Assembly: GCA_947502885.1 (NCBI GenBank)
Contig: CANNBP010000001.1
Span: 434,001-498,000 of the forward strand
Direction of reading: 5' to 3'
Source: an uncultured Aquimarina sp.
GTDB lineage: Bacteria; Bacteroidota; Bacteroidia; Flavobacteriales; Flavobacteriaceae
Length of the DNA stretch: 64,000 bases
The notes beneath the pieces are model-generated. The model saw only the letters and a list, made by a program, of their open reading frames with translations, did no database searches and was not told where the DNA came from. Made by a program: the position numbers and the translations under genes. Shown here one piece after another: positions 52,536 through 62,003 of this stretch. The first letter of the stretch is position 1. Every line of letters starts with the position of its first letter.

Positions 52536-54965
52536 CTATTTAGATATAACAAATCTTTTTGTTACTATACCTTCATTTGTTTTTATCTCTAGAAAATACA
52601 TTCCTATAGATAAATCATTTACACTAATTTTACGATCAAACATATAGTCATGCATAACGATTTGCCCCATATAATTTACTACCCTAAACGGGGTCTTCAA
52701 ATTTGTAACACCTTTTACAAACAAAGTACCATCTTTTATAGGGTTTGGGTATACTTTTATACGATTTAAAGCTTCAGTTTTGGTAAAAGATGTTCCAATT
52801 ATATCAATTGTATAATCTTCAACTTCCCCATAAGTAAATGTATCACAAGAATTTGCTCCTGAAGTATATTTCATACTAACACGCATTCTCGTATTTCCAG
52901 AAAGTGCAGCGGTTGGTACATTAAAATCAAAAGATTGGTTTCCGCTAGCATTAGAAGCGCTTGAAACAATTTGTTCTGAGTTGTCAAAAATCCCATTTTG
53001 ATTATAATCTATCCAAACATTAAAATGTTCTCTATAAGCCGAATTCACAAATCCAGCACTAACAATAATTGTATTTTCTCCGTAATTAACAATTCCGACC
53101 ATATTGGTAAAGTCTCCATATCCAGAATTTGCACTTGTACTATTCGAAATACCTCCAATACTCACATAATCAATATACTCATAGTTTACATTATTACCTT
53201 TTGATGTACAATATGTTATTGTTGTACCATTAAGTGTTGTAAATAATAGGGAACTACTATAAGGAGAACTAGATCCATTACCACAATTGCTTCTAACTTG
53301 AGTTTCATATTCTGTATTTTCTGTCAATTCATTGATAGTTATACTATTTGTATTTGAAGATTCTAAAGTCCAATTCGCAGCACCAACAATTCTATATCTA
53401 ACATCATAAGTCGCCTCTGAGGTTGCTGTCCACCCCAAAGTAGCTGTAGTCGTAGTTATATTTTCTGCAGATAAACCAACTGGTGCGATTCCTATCAACG
53501 GAGTTAATTCTACATTTTGAATAATCATACTTTTATCCAAAATTGTAACACCTGTAATAGTTTTTGATTCATAACATTCTGCTTCAAACAAAATATCATA
53601 CGTCCCCCCTTTGATTGGTCTATAATAATCCCCTTCTGGTAATTCTGTTGGAGTCCATGAATCGAAACCTGCACGGCCAACAATAGTAACCTTTGCTTCA
53701 ATTGGTTCATTGGTTATAGCATCTGTCACTACTCCCCTTATTCCATAGTTTACTTGTTTTAAGAAAGCTATTAAAGCATTTTTATTGTAATTCCAATAGC
53801 TAACCAATTGATTTGCAGGAGGTGTTTTATTATTTGACAATTCAATAGTAACTTCTTTTCCCTTTTTATAGTATATCTGATAATCTTGCCTTCCTCCCTG
53901 TACTTCATACCAATCAAAGCCATTAGTAATTCCGTTATTCCTATCATCAAAATAACCAGACGGGCTATCTGACTGACAATGATCCCTATACTCTTCACAG
54001 ACATACTTAAAATAATCTTCATCTGGGTGAGCAGCAGCATACGTATCCCAGGGATAATTGATCAATTCGATTCCTCCATGAAAATTTGCTGATAATACAA
54101 AATGTTTTGAATCTGCGAATTTCATAAAAGCAAGTGTTTCGGTCTGATGAACATTACCATCGGGATTTGTACCATCTTCTGGATCAGGATAATTTCTATT
54201 TAAATCTACATTATTTGCGTTTCCTCTAGTAGCATTTGCTACAGAAGTATTATTAGGGCTGTTTCTAAAAGTTCCATCAGGGTTAGCTAAAGGATTAATC
54301 CATACTTCGTTATTGTCTAAAAGCTGCTTTATTTCTTCATGTCTTTCATGACTAGTATCATTATAAGCACTTAATAAATAATCTATAAGATTAAGCATCA
54401 TAGGGTATCCAGCAATCTCATCACCATGCATTGATGATGTATACATTACCCTGGGTTCTTGCTCATTAAGAGCAACATTATCTGATAGTTTTACAAATAG
54501 TAATGATTTATCCCCTTCTTTGGTTGCTCCTATATTTTCAACTTTACATAAAGTCGGATTATTAGTTACAAATTCATTCATCATTGTTACATAAGCATTA
54601 TAAGTAGGATAGGCTGTAAGCGGAAACACAGTTTGTTTTCTATTGAAATTAGAAATCATTTGCCGCTCTCCGACAAAATTATCTTCTGAAGAAATAACGA
54701 AATTTCTTTTTGTTTTAAGAAAAGACGAAAATTGAAATTTGTTAGCCATAACTTTAACTACTTTATTCTTTTCATCATAATGAACAATAGACAGTTTTTT
54801 TGTTATTTGACTTAATTCTGATTTATCTGTGATTTTAAAACTAAAAATAACTTCACCCTTCGAATCTAAGTATGCATTGGCAAGGTCTTTATTGCTTTTT
54901 TGAGCAAGAAGAGTTGTACTCATAGTGCAAAGCACTAAAAGCAATAGCATAATAATATTTTTCAT
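52536..54965 (-). CDS. T9SS-secreted M14 zinc carboxypeptidase, multidomain
   Basis: 809 aa. Signal peptide (~1-21), a pro-region, then the M14 catalytic domain (~115-400) with zinc ligands H180-G-D-E183 and H296 and catalytic E375 (V-T-I-E-L-S). A carboxypeptidase regulatory-like domain follows (~408-490), then a fibronectin type III domain (~495-575), a GEVED-type domain (~640-725, ending Y-G-E-V-E-D-Y) and a T9SS type A sorting domain (~735-809: V-Y-P-N-P and final T-K-R-F-V-I-S-K). It is exported across the outer membrane for peptide degradation. Confidence 0.93.
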   Translation of the reverse strand: MKNIIMLLLLVLCTMSTTLLAQKSNKDLANAYLDSKGEVIFSFKITDKSELSQITKKLSIVHYDEKNKVVKVMANKFQFSSFLKTKRNFVISSEDNFVGERQMISNFNRKQTVFPLTAYPTYNAYVTMMNEFVTNNPTLCKVENIGATKEGDKSLLFVKLSDNVALNEQEPRVMYTSSMHGDEIAGYPMMLNLIDYLLSAYNDTSHERHEEIKQLLDNNEVWINPLANPDGTFRNSPNNTSVANATRGNANNVDLNRNYPDPEDGTNPDGNVHQTETLAFMKFADSKHFVLSANFHGGIELINYPWDTYAAAHPDEDYFKYVCEEYRDHCQSDSPSGYFDDRNNGITNGFDWYEVQGGRQDYQIYYKKGKEVTIELSNNKTPPANQLVSYWNYNKNALIAFLKQVNYGIRGVVTDAITNEPIEAKVTIVGRAGFDSWTPTELPEGDYYRPIKGGTYDILFEAECYESKTITGVTILDKSMIIQNVELTPLIGIAPVGLSAENITTTTATLGWTATSEATYDVRYRIVGAANWTLESSNTNSITINELTENTEYETQVRSNCGNGSSSPYSSSLLFTTLNGTTITYCTSKGNNVNYEYIDYVSIGGISNSTSANSGYGDFTNMVGIVNYGENTIIVSAGFVNSAYREHFNVWIDYNQNGIFDNSEQIVSSASNASGNQSFDFNVPTAALSGNTRMRVSMKYTSGANSCDTFTYGEVEDYTIDIIGTSFTKTEALNRIKVYPNPIKDGTLFVKGVTNLKTPFRVVNYMGQIVMHDYMFDRKISVNDLSIGMYFLEIKTNEGIVTKRFVISK

Positions 54966-55171
54966 GGTTTTAAGGGTGTTAAGTTGAGTTAATAATCTAG
55001 AATTAATGTGTTGTGTAATAAAAAGTTAATCGAAGATAAGATAAAAAACAAGAGATTTCAAAGTCCAAAGTTAGTTCTAACATTATCCTTTGATATTACT
55101 AAGAAAACATTAACATAATTTGGTCATGTAAAAAGGGAAAAATGAGGTATATTTAAAGATAGATCCTTTAC

Positions 55172-55210
55172 TGTCAATACATTACACTTTTTGACAATAC
55201 AATACACATT
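55172..55210. repeat. Tandem 19-bp direct repeats upstream of the aldehyde dehydrogenase
   Basis: Copies at 55172-55190 and 55192-55210 (core TG-x-CAATACA-x-TACAC-x-TT) are identical at 16 of 19 positions, with all three differences T to A, and a period of 20 bases, near two helical turns. They end 41 bases before the ATG at 55252, a position suiting an activator such as an AraC protein. Confidence 0.6.
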
Positions 55211-55251
55211 TCATTACTTATCACCACACATTAAACCTTAATTCTAAGATT

Positions 55252-56775
55252 ATGAGTATCTCTCAAGCTTCCCCAAAAAGTAAAAAAGAAAAGCCCAGTT
55301 TTAAGAGTCAATATGAAAATTATATTGACGGAAAATGGACCACCCCTGTAAAAGGTCAATATTTTGATAATATTTCGCCGGTTGACGGAAAGAGTTTTAC
55401 CAAAATTGCGCGCTCTACAAGTGAAGATATAGAGTTAGCCATAGACTCTGCATGGAAAGCTGCTCCCGAATGGAATAATTCTCCAGCTAGTTACCGCAGT
55501 AATTGTCTCTTAAAAATAGCTAACATTATGGAAGAAAACCTTGAAGTATTAGCAAGATCAGAAACCTGGGATAATGGTAAAGCTTTACGTGAAACATTGG
55601 CTGCTGATTTACCATTGGCTATTGATCACTTTAGATATTTTGCGGGAGTAATTCGCGCCGAAGAAGGAACAGCAAGTGAATTAGATGCAAATACAGTATC
55701 CATTAATATCCAAGAGCCATTAGGTGTTGTTGGTCAAATTATTCCTTGGAATTTTCCACTATTAATGGCAACCTGGAAAATTGCACCAGCTCTTGCTGCT
55801 GGAAATTGTGTCGTTCTTAAACCCGCAGAACAAACCCCTGTAGGTATTATGATTTTAATGGAACTTATCGAAGGTGTATTACCACCTGGAGTTCTTAACG
55901 TTGTAAATGGTTATGGTATTGAAGCAGGTAAACCATTGGCATCTAGCCCAAGAGTTAATAAAGTAGCTTTTACAGGAGAAACCACAACAGGTCAATTAAT
56001 AATGCAATATGCTTCAAAAAACATTACCCCTGTAACCCTAGAGTTAGGAGGAAAATCACCAAATATCTTTTTTGAAAGTATCATGGAGGCCGATGATGAA
56101 TTTTTTGACAAAGCTATAGAAGGAGCAGTATTATTTGCTCTAAATCAAGGGGAAGTGTGTACTGCACCTTCACGAATTTTGATTCAAGAAAGTATCTATG
56201 ATAAATTTATAGAACGAGTAATAGAACGAACAGAAGCAATTAAGTTAGGACACCCTCTAGATCCTGAAACAATGATGGGTGCACAAGCCTCTAATGATCA
56301 ATTTGAGAAAATACTTAATTATATTAATATTGGAAAAGAAGAAGGCTGTGAAGTATTAACTGGTGGCGCAGAAGCTTATATTGAAGGACTAGAGAAAGGG
56401 TATTATATTCAACCTACTCTTTTAAAAGGAAATAATAAAATGAGAGTATTTCAAGAAGAAATTTTTGGTCCTGTAGCCTGTGTAACTACTTTTAAAGATG
56501 AAAAAGAAGCTATAGAAATTGCAAATGACACTCTCTACGGTTTGGGTGCAGGAGTTTGGACTCGCGACACACATCAGGCCTATCAAATTTCTAGAGCTGT
56601 ACAGGCTGGACGTGTATGGGTAAATTGCTATCATACTTATCCTGCTCATGCTCCATTTGGTGGGTATAAAAAATCAGGTATTGGCCGAGAAACGCATAAA
56701 ATGATGCTTAATCATTACCGCCAAACAAAAAATATGTTAATTTCTTATGATAAAAAGCCAATGGGCTTCTTCTAA
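55252..56775 (+). CDS. Aldehyde dehydrogenase (NAD-dependent, AldB/ExaC-like)
   Basis: 507 aa. Catalytic Cys303 in N-Q-G-E-V-C-T and general base Glu264 in [10 protein letters not shown]; the cofactor segment I-I-P-W-N-F-P (~163-169) and the F-T-G-E-T-T-T-G loop are present. The N-Q-G-E-V-C-T active-site form and the adjacent DUF779 gene match the acetaldehyde/short-aldehyde dehydrogenase subgroup. Upstream tandem repeats suggest inducible expression. Oxidises an aldehyde to the acid in the cytoplasm. Confidence 0.93.
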   Translation: MSISQASPKSKKEKPSFKSQYENYIDGKWTTPVKGQYFDNISPVDGKSFTKIARSTSEDIELAIDSAWKAAPEWNNSPASYRSNCLLKIANIMEENLEVLARSETWDNGKALRETLAADLPLAIDHFRYFAGVIRAEEGTASELDANTVSINIQEPLGVVGQIIPWNFPLLMATWKIAPALAAGNCVVLKPAEQTPVGIMILMELIEGVLPPGVLNVVNGYGIEAGKPLASSPRVNKVAFTGETTTGQLIMQYASKNITPVTLELGGKSPNIFFESIMEADDEFFDKAIEGAVLFALNQGEVCTAPSRILIQESIYDKFIERVIERTEAIKLGHPLDPETMMGAQASNDQFEKILNYINIGKEEGCEVLTGGAEAYIEGLEKGYYIQPTLLKGNNKMRVFQEEIFGPVACVTTFKDEKEAIEIANDTLYGLGAGVWTRDTHQAYQISRAVQAGRVWVNCYHTYPAHAPFGGYKKSGIGRETHKMMLNHYRQTKNMLISYDKKPMGFF

Positions 56776-56785
56776 AACTGATAAT

Positions 56786-57169
56786 ATGATTACACGTGTT
56801 AAGATTACCGATAAGGCAAAAGCTATAATCGATATCCTTAGTGCAAAACATGGGGAGTTGATGTTTCATCAAAGCGGAGGTTGCTGCGATGGCTCCTCCC
56901 CAATGTGTTTTCCTCAAGGAGAATTAATGATCAATGAAAATGATGTATGCCTTGGAAATATACATGGTTGTAATTTTTATATGTCTACAGATCAATTCGA
57001 ATACTGGAAACATACTCAACTTACTATCGACGTCGTTCAAGGTAGAGGTGCAAGTTTTTCATTAGAAATTCCTATGGGAGTACGTTTCATAACTAAGTCT
57101 CGAATATTTACAGAACAAGAATTAAAAGAACTAGGTCCTATTTATAAAGGAGAACGAATATCGTTCTAA
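56786..57169 (+). CDS. DUF779 protein, aldehyde-dehydrogenase companion
   Basis: 127 aa from ATG 56786, 10 bases after the dehydrogenase stop; an overlapping longer frame is less likely. The DUF779 signature S-G-G-C-C-D-G-S-S-P-M-C (residues ~28-39) supplies three cysteines that may bind a metal. DUF779 genes are regularly next to this type of aldehyde dehydrogenase, but their job is not known to me. Confidence 0.88.
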   Translation: MITRVKITDKAKAIIDILSAKHGELMFHQSGGCCDGSSPMCFPQGELMINENDVCLGNIHGCNFYMSTDQFEYWKHTQLTIDVVQGRGASFSLEIPMGVRFITKSRIFTEQELKELGPIYKGERISF

Positions 57170-57188
57170 AATTGACATTTACACATCG

Positions 57189-57587
57189 TTATTGTATAAA
57201 TACCCTATCTTTCCCTTTAAACTCAGGAGTTTGTATAGATACTAATTTTAAAGGGGTTTTAGATAATACAGTTACAGCATGAATGGTATTTTCTGGTATT
57301 GTTATCCAATCCCCTTTTTGAATAGTAATTTCTTTATCATTTAATTGCACCCGAGCTTTTCCCTCTAATACATGTACTTGTTCTGTATGCGTAACATGTT
57401 TATGAGCCTTTACTTCTTTTTTTATCCAAACGATAAAGGTTGACGTATGCTTATCTGTATATATTTTCTTTGCATAAATATTTTCATATTCATTATCTGG
57501 GGATATATCCGACAATATAATTTTACTTTGGGACCAAGCCGAAATAGAGCACATAACTATACCACAGATAAAAAGCAATAATTTCAT
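57189..57587 (-). CDS. Exported single-domain cupin protein
   Basis: 132 aa with a signal peptide (cleavage after S-A-W-S-Q, ~20) and a cupin barrel: H-K-H-V-T-H-T-E-Q-V-H-V-L-E-G (~62-76) offers several His/Glu metal ligands and G-D-W-I-T-I-P-x-N-T-I-H the second motif. A periplasmic location is unusual for cupins but seen in Bacteroidota. Substrate unknown. It lies 28 bases downstream of the sterol-desaturase-like gene. Confidence 0.8.
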   Translation of the reverse strand: MKLLLFICGIVMCSISAWSQSKIILSDISPDNEYENIYAKKIYTDKHTSTFIVWIKKEVKAHKHVTHTEQVHVLEGKARVQLNDKEITIQKGDWITIPENTIHAVTVLSKTPLKLVSIQTPEFKGKDRVFIQ

Positions 57588-57615
57588 AAACCTAAATTTT
57601 TATACATCAAAAATA

Positions 57616-58479
57616 TTACATTTTTTTGGATTTAAGTTTAGCACCATCAGGAGCTCTATACCCTTTAAAAGGAAGCTTAAGTAATGTTACTACATGTGTA
57701 CTCGTATCAATATCTGGATACGTATCGATACCATATCGTAAATCTTCATTTTTCATCTTAGAAAAAGTACCAAAAACTCTATCCCAAATAGAAAATATAT
57801 TACCATAATTTGTATCGGTATACGGTAACTTTTGATGGTGATGCACTTTATGCATATTAGGAGAAACAATTACCCAACTAATCAAAGCATCCAACTTTTT
57901 GGGTAGTGCTATATTTGCATGGTTAAACTGTGATAGTATTACCGATAAAGATTGATACAACATAATAATCCCAACAGGAGCTCCCGCAATAAATACGGCC
58001 AATGTTGTAAATACGAATCTAATAATACTTTCTCCCGGATGATGTCTGTTTGCTGTAGTTGTATCTATATATGTATCTGTATGATGTATGAGATGAAACA
58101 TCCATAAAGGCTTAACCATATGCTGCACATAATGTGCCAACCACGCTCCTATCAAATCTAGAATTGCCAAACCTAACAATATGGTAACCCATAAAGGTAT
58201 TGTTAACCATTGTAATATTCCAAATTTATTGGTTACCGCCCAATCACTCGTTTTTAAAAGTATAAATGCCAAAAAGAAATTTACAATAATTGTGGTAAGT
58301 GTAAAGAAAATATTGGGCATTGCATGTTTTACCTTTTTGTAATCAAACTTAAATAAAGGCGCGGCATATTCAACCAACCAAAAGAAAGCAATCCCTCCTA
58401 CCAAAATAATACTACGATGAGATGAAGGAATAGTTTCGAAATAATTTAATATAACTTCCATACTCACAAAATATCGCAT
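57616..58479 (-). CDS. Sterol desaturase/fatty acid hydroxylase superfamily protein
   Basis: 287 aa with about four to five membrane segments and the di-iron histidine boxes H-Y-V-Q-H (~116-120), H-L-I-H-H-T-D (~129-135), with R-H-H-P-G-E (~145-150) and H-K-V-H-H-H (~209-214). Family members hydroxylate or desaturate lipids using O2; the substrate here is unknown, and ether lipid or hopanoid-type targets are only possibilities. The start could also be the inner ATG at 58461. Confidence 0.85.
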   Translation of the reverse strand: MRYFVSMEVILNYFETIPSSHRSIILVGGIAFFWLVEYAAPLFKFDYKKVKHAMPNIFFTLTTIIVNFFLAFILLKTSDWAVTNKFGILQWLTIPLWVTILLGLAILDLIGAWLAHYVQHMVKPLWMFHLIHHTDTYIDTTTANRHHPGESIIRFVFTTLAVFIAGAPVGIIMLYQSLSVILSQFNHANIALPKKLDALISWVIVSPNMHKVHHHQKLPYTDTNYGNIFSIWDRVFGTFSKMKNEDLRYGIDTYPDIDTSTHVVTLLKLPFKGYRAPDGAKLKSKKM

Positions 58480-58536
58480 TTCTTTAGATTATGCAAGAAA
58501 CATCTTTTCTAGAAAAAACAATTAACAATATTTTAA

Positions 58537-58552
58537 GCAACCAAATGGTTGC
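58537..58552. promoter_or_regulatory. ArsR operator 1
   Basis: GCAACCAAATGGTTGC: 7-bp inverted halves with a 2-base centre. It covers the TTG -33 element (58549-58551) of the SRPBCC-arsR promoter. Confidence 0.7.
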
Positions 58553-58578
58553 TCAATTAAGATTCATACTTATATTTG
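58549..58578 (+). promoter_or_regulatory. Promoter of the SRPBCC-arsR operon
   Basis: TTG (58549-58551), 19 bases, TATATTTG (58571-58578), a full consensus. Transcription would start near 58584 inside operator 2, giving a leader of about 54 bases to the ATG at 58638. Confidence 0.8.
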
Positions 58579-58593
58579 CAACCATATAGTTGC
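58578..58593. promoter_or_regulatory. ArsR operator 2
   Basis: GCAACCATATAGTTGC repeats operator 1 with one arm mismatch, 41 bases downstream start-to-start (about four turns), overlapping the last base of the -7 element and the predicted transcription start. Confidence 0.7.
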
Positions 58594-58637
58594 GTAATAA
58601 TATATTTTGTACATTTATTAATTTAAAAAATTATCCA

Positions 58638-59066
58638 ATGAAAGATTTTATAAGAAAAGAACAACTGTTTAGTCACTCTATTGATAATGTTTGGAATGCA
58701 ATAACGAAGCAAGAAGAAATTTCGACTTGGTTTATCAAGGCCGATTTTAAAGCAGAAACCGGATATAAATATACTTTTACTGCTTCACCAGAAAGTAATT
58801 GTACTGAAATTACAGGTGAAGTAAAACAAGCAACTCCTTATACATTAATATATACATGGATTGTAGGAGGAACTACCACCGAAACAACAGTTAAATGGGA
58901 GTTAACAGAAACCAATAATGGTACTAAACTTATTTTGGAACACTCTGGCATATCAGACTATCCTAGTGAAACTGCCGTAAAAATGTTTGGTGATTTCAAT
59001 GGTGGATGGGATAATTGTATTTCTGAATTGTCTGGATACCTAAAACAAACTATACATGCAGGATAA
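58638..59066 (+). CDS. SRPBCC (AHSA1-like) domain protein
   Basis: 142 aa from ATG 58638; an upstream in-frame ATG at 58590 overlaps operator 2 and would lie about at the transcription start. The START-like fold is marked by V-W-N-A-I-T-K-Q-E-E-I-S-T-W-F (~17-31) and G-G-W-D-N-C (~125-130), typical of the AHSA1/CalC group. Role likely binding a small hydrophobic ligand; it is regularly paired with an ArsR repressor. The next gene overlaps by 11 bases. Confidence 0.85.
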   Translation: MKDFIRKEQLFSHSIDNVWNAITKQEEISTWFIKADFKAETGYKYTFTASPESNCTEITGEVKQATPYTLIYTWIVGGTTTETTVKWELTETNNGTKLILEHSGISDYPSETAVKMFGDFNGGWDNCISELSGYLKQTIHAG

Positions 59067-59394
59067 AGTAACCAAAATATTTAAGGCTATTGCAGACCCT
59101 ACCAGACGTGATATTTTTCATGCATTGGTAGTAGCTGCAACAGCCTTACCTATTACCCAAATTTCTGGGCAATTTGATATCAGTAGACAAGGTGTTACAA
59201 AACATTTAAAAACCTTAGAAGATGCAGGTTTAGTTTCTATTGATACTCATGGAAGAGAACGTTTTTGTTCAGCTAATACGAATCCCCTAAAAGAAATCAA
59301 TAATTGGGTTAAATTTTATGAACAATTTTGGGATACTACCCTTACCGGTCTACATGATTATCTGGATAAAAAACATACAAAAGACGAACAGTAG
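59056..59394 (+). CDS. ArsR-family winged-helix repressor
   Basis: 112 aa with the ArsR winged helix: I-A-D-P-T-R-R-D-I-F (~12-21) and the recognition helix I-S-R-Q-G-V-T-K-H-L-K-T-L (~44-56). No Cys-x-Cys metal site is present, so this is not a metal sensor; this subgroup regulates its companion SRPBCC gene. Two palindromic boxes upstream of the operon are the probable binding sites. Its stop codon lies within the following terminator hairpin. Confidence 0.9.
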   Translation: MQDKVTKIFKAIADPTRRDIFHALVVAATALPITQISGQFDISRQGVTKHLKTLEDAGLVSIDTHGRERFCSANTNPLKEINNWVKFYEQFWDTTLTGLHDYLDKKHTKDEQ

Positions 59395-59418
59395 CAAACA
59401 ATATTGCTATTTGTTTTT
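59392..59418 (+). terminator. Terminator after arsR gene
   Basis: TAGCAA (59392-59397) and TTGCTA (59404-59409) pair perfectly with a 6-base loop, followed by TTTGTTTTT. The stem begins with the arsR stop codon. Confidence 0.6.
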
Positions 59419-59856
59419 CATTCGACTTACAAGCACTTTACTATCAATTGATTATACTTTAATTATAAAAAGTTAAAAAAACATATACGGCTATAAATAA
59501 ATTAGTCCCTAGTTTTTTATAGATTATAATGGAAGTAATGGCCTATATAGGTCTAACTTTTATAACACCAATTCTCACTGTAATTGTTACTTTACTTTTA
59601 GTGAATTTTTCAAAAAGTTTACTAAAAAAAATTGGGTTTTTAAGCACTCGAATATAAACCTCAATTAGTTTTTTTGATTTGAATAACCCGATTAACTTCA
59701 ATATTCATAGGAGTTAAGACAACGCATATTAAGTTATTTTTGAGAAAAATTAAGAAACTTTAACTAGTTTTTTAACAGCTTCTTAAACACTAATACAATC
59801 TCCTACCCTGTTTATCTAGTGTGCACAAATTTAACTATAATTTAAAATCAAACTCA
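59395..59856. other. Intergenic region before astacin gene
   Basis: 462 bases. It contains the arsR terminator loop and T-tract at its left end and a possible 42-codon membrane peptide (59529-59657). The remaining sequence is AT-rich, and I saw no convincing promoter pair or further hairpin. Confidence 0.5.
59529..59657 (+). CDS. Possible 42-residue single-span membrane peptide
   Basis: ATG-started frame M-E-V-M-A-Y-I-G-L-T-F-I-T-P-I-L-T-V-I-V continuing hydrophobic to residue ~25, then a basic tail (S-K-S-L-L-K-K-I). The hydrophobic-then-basic layout fits a small membrane protein with cytoplasmic C-terminus. No clear ribosome-binding site or homology is known to me, and AT-rich DNA gives such frames by chance. 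Confidence 0.3.
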   Translation: MEVMAYIGLTFITPILTVIVTLLLVNFSKSLLKKIGFLSTRI

Positions 59857-61017
59857 ATGAAAACGAAAATCGGATTAAACCAATTTAAAATTGGTCTTCT
59901 TGCAATTGCCATATCTTTTGCATCCTGTACTAAAAATGACAGTTTTGAAGAAATTCCTAATAATGAAGATGAACAAAATGAAATTGTCGAGAAATATTTT
60001 TTAGGAACAAAAATCATGGTAAAAAAGGAAAAAGACGGAACTTTTAGTTCTGGGGATATCCATTATATGCCTGATCAATTAACTGATACACCTGTTACGA
60101 TTTCTGATAACCCAGAACCAGACACTCCAATAAGCTCTAAATTGGGATTATGGGGAAGTGTAAATAAGTGGCCAAACAATACCGTTGTTTATGTTATTAA
60201 TGGTTTAAGTCAAAGCGTTCGTAGTGAACTTCAAAAATCAATGGATGAGTGGACAAGTAAGACCAATGTTAGGTTTAAAGAACGTACAAACGAATCCTAC
60301 TATGTAACTATCAGTAGTAATGGAAATAATTGTAATTGTGGATCAGCAACATTAGGTGTTAACGGATCTAGAGGTTTTATGAAACTAGGAACTCGAACAA
60401 CTGCGGTAGTTATTATTCATGAAATTGGACATACATTAGGATATATTCATGAACAAAATCGTTCTGATAGAGATAATCACATTAAAATAAACTGGGAAAA
60501 CATTTCTGCGGGTGCAGAAAGCCAATTTCAAAAAAGTAATTCGTCTACATTGGTTACCAGAAATTTTGATGTAAAATCAACCATGATGTACGGTAGTTAT
60601 ACTTTTAGTAAAAATGGACAACCAACTATTGTTCAAAACGATGGTAGTCTAATCCCTAGAAGACAAGCTGCTCTTTCTGCTTTAGATATAGAAGGAACAA
60701 ATAAAGTTTATCCTGGTGACACAGATCCTAACCCTACGAACCCATGTAAAGGAGTACAAGAATGGCAAAGAGGTGTAAGCTACTCTGTTGGTGATAAAGT
60801 TACTTATAGAGGGTATTTATACGAAAGAGATTTCACCAGATGGAACCGAATTGCAAAGTGTGAAAATACAACCACACCAGCTAATATATGTAATGATGTA
60901 GCAGATTATAATAGTAACACACGTTATTCATCTGGAGACAAAGTTGTATATAATGGATATTTGTACACTCTCAATGCTAATAACAGGTGGGAAAACAGCG
61001 GTAAATGCGGCTCATAA
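59857..61017 (+). CDS. Astacin-like (M12A) metalloprotease lipoprotein with two chitin-binding modules
   Basis: 386 aa from ATG 59857 (a GTG at 59821 is open in frame). Lipobox A-S-C (Cys24). The astacin zinc motif H188-E-I-G-H192-T-L-G-Y-I-H198-E-Q-N-R and Met-turn S-T-M-M-Y245 are intact. C-terminal CBM5/12-like repeats (~300-340 and ~348-386) each have S-x-G-D-K-V-x-Y-x-G-Y-L-Y, the chitin-binding aromatic pattern, and a Cys pair. It may degrade proteins attached to chitin, such as crustacean cuticle; that is inference. Confidence 0.9.
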   Translation: MKTKIGLNQFKIGLLAIAISFASCTKNDSFEEIPNNEDEQNEIVEKYFLGTKIMVKKEKDGTFSSGDIHYMPDQLTDTPVTISDNPEPDTPISSKLGLWGSVNKWPNNTVVYVINGLSQSVRSELQKSMDEWTSKTNVRFKERTNESYYVTISSNGNNCNCGSATLGVNGSRGFMKLGTRTTAVVIIHEIGHTLGYIHEQNRSDRDNHIKINWENISAGAESQFQKSNSSTLVTRNFDVKSTMMYGSYTFSKNGQPTIVQNDGSLIPRRQAALSALDIEGTNKVYPGDTDPNPTNPCKGVQEWQRGVSYSVGDKVTYRGYLYERDFTRWNRIAKCENTTTPANICNDVADYNSNTRYSSGDKVVYNGYLYTLNANNRWENSGKCGS

Positions 61018-61047
61018 CGCCAACAAATAGAAGTAAATCAAATGTTA

Positions 61048-61078
61048 TGGGAGGTGCTTATTATAGTGCCTCCTATTT
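61048..61078 (+). terminator. Terminator after astacin gene
   Basis: GGAGGTGC (61050-61057) and GTGCCTCC (61066-61073) pair with two G-T wobbles around an 8-base loop, followed by a T-rich stretch. Confidence 0.65.
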
Positions 61079-61109
61079 TATTATTGGTCATAATCATAAA
61101 TTATAAAGC

Positions 61110-61754
61110 TTAGTTCTTTTCGATAACCAAATTTGCGGTATCACCAGTTGTAAGATTCCACTGGTTATGGGTAATAACCTCTCCCATATCATCAATTACA
61201 ATAAACTCGGCAGTATTTGGCATAGATTTCCCTTCATTTAACGCTTGGATTTCTATCGTATTGAGTCCCGGAGTGAGATCAATTAATATACGCTTAAAAC
61301 TACCTAAAAGATAAGCTCTTGGAACTACAACATCACCATTAATTAGTATTTTTATGATATCTCCATCAATAAACCCATGATCTCTATACATCAACTCTGC
61401 AAACTTAGATTTACTTTTAAATCTACCCAAAAACACATCTCCTTTTGAGGCATTCTCTGATCCTTTTTCTTTTTCAAACCACTTAGGAGTATACCCATCA
61501 ATCTCGGGGCTTAAAAAACCATTATCTGTCGACATACTCCAAGTCTTTCTTCTCTTATCATATTCTTCTAAATTCTTAGGTAAACTATATAATGTAGAAT
61601 TAGATTTCACTTCCTTATTAGATAAACTATATTTACCTAAACTCTCATCTTTCTCTTCATTATCTATACGTAAAGTGGTCGTACTTTCTACCTGTGCATG
61701 TATTTTTCCTAAAGCACATAATAGTAAAACAACTATATATAATGTAATTCTCAT
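61110..61754 (-). CDS. Exported protein of unknown function
   Basis: 214 aa from ATG 61754, where a clean signal peptide starts (M-R-I-T-L-Y-I-V-V-L-L-L-C-A-L, cleavage after K-I-H-A-Q); the longer frame to 61826 starts with a Tyr/His-rich stretch of no signal character. The C-terminal half has beta-rich motifs (D-G-D-I-I-K-I-L-I-N-G-D-V-V, L-T-P-G-L-N-T-I-E-I-Q-A-L-N-E-G) that resemble secreted Bacteroidota jelly-roll-like proteins, without a family name I can give. Confidence 0.68.
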   Translation of the reverse strand: MRITLYIVVLLLCALGKIHAQVESTTTLRIDNEEKDESLGKYSLSNKEVKSNSTLYSLPKNLEEYDKRRKTWSMSTDNGFLSPEIDGYTPKWFEKEKGSENASKGDVFLGRFKSKSKFAELMYRDHGFIDGDIIKILINGDVVVPRAYLLGSFKRILIDLTPGLNTIEIQALNEGKSMPNTAEFIVIDDMGEVITHNQWNLTTGDTANLVIEKN

Positions 61755-62003
61755 ATAACTGGGTAAACCTAATTTTCTTTGGTAAAGATAAAAACTGTGT
61801 TTATGATTATAATAATATAAATGCATTAATTCTAAATCACAACCAAATTCATACTATCAAAGACGTAAATAATTGTTAATAATTACATCTTAACTATAAA
61901 ATAACATATAATTTATCTAACAATTTAATACTTTAAGACAAAAAACATGCCAACAAAGTTGTAGGATCAATGTTATATTCATTATTTTGTTCTTAAAAAA
62001 GTT

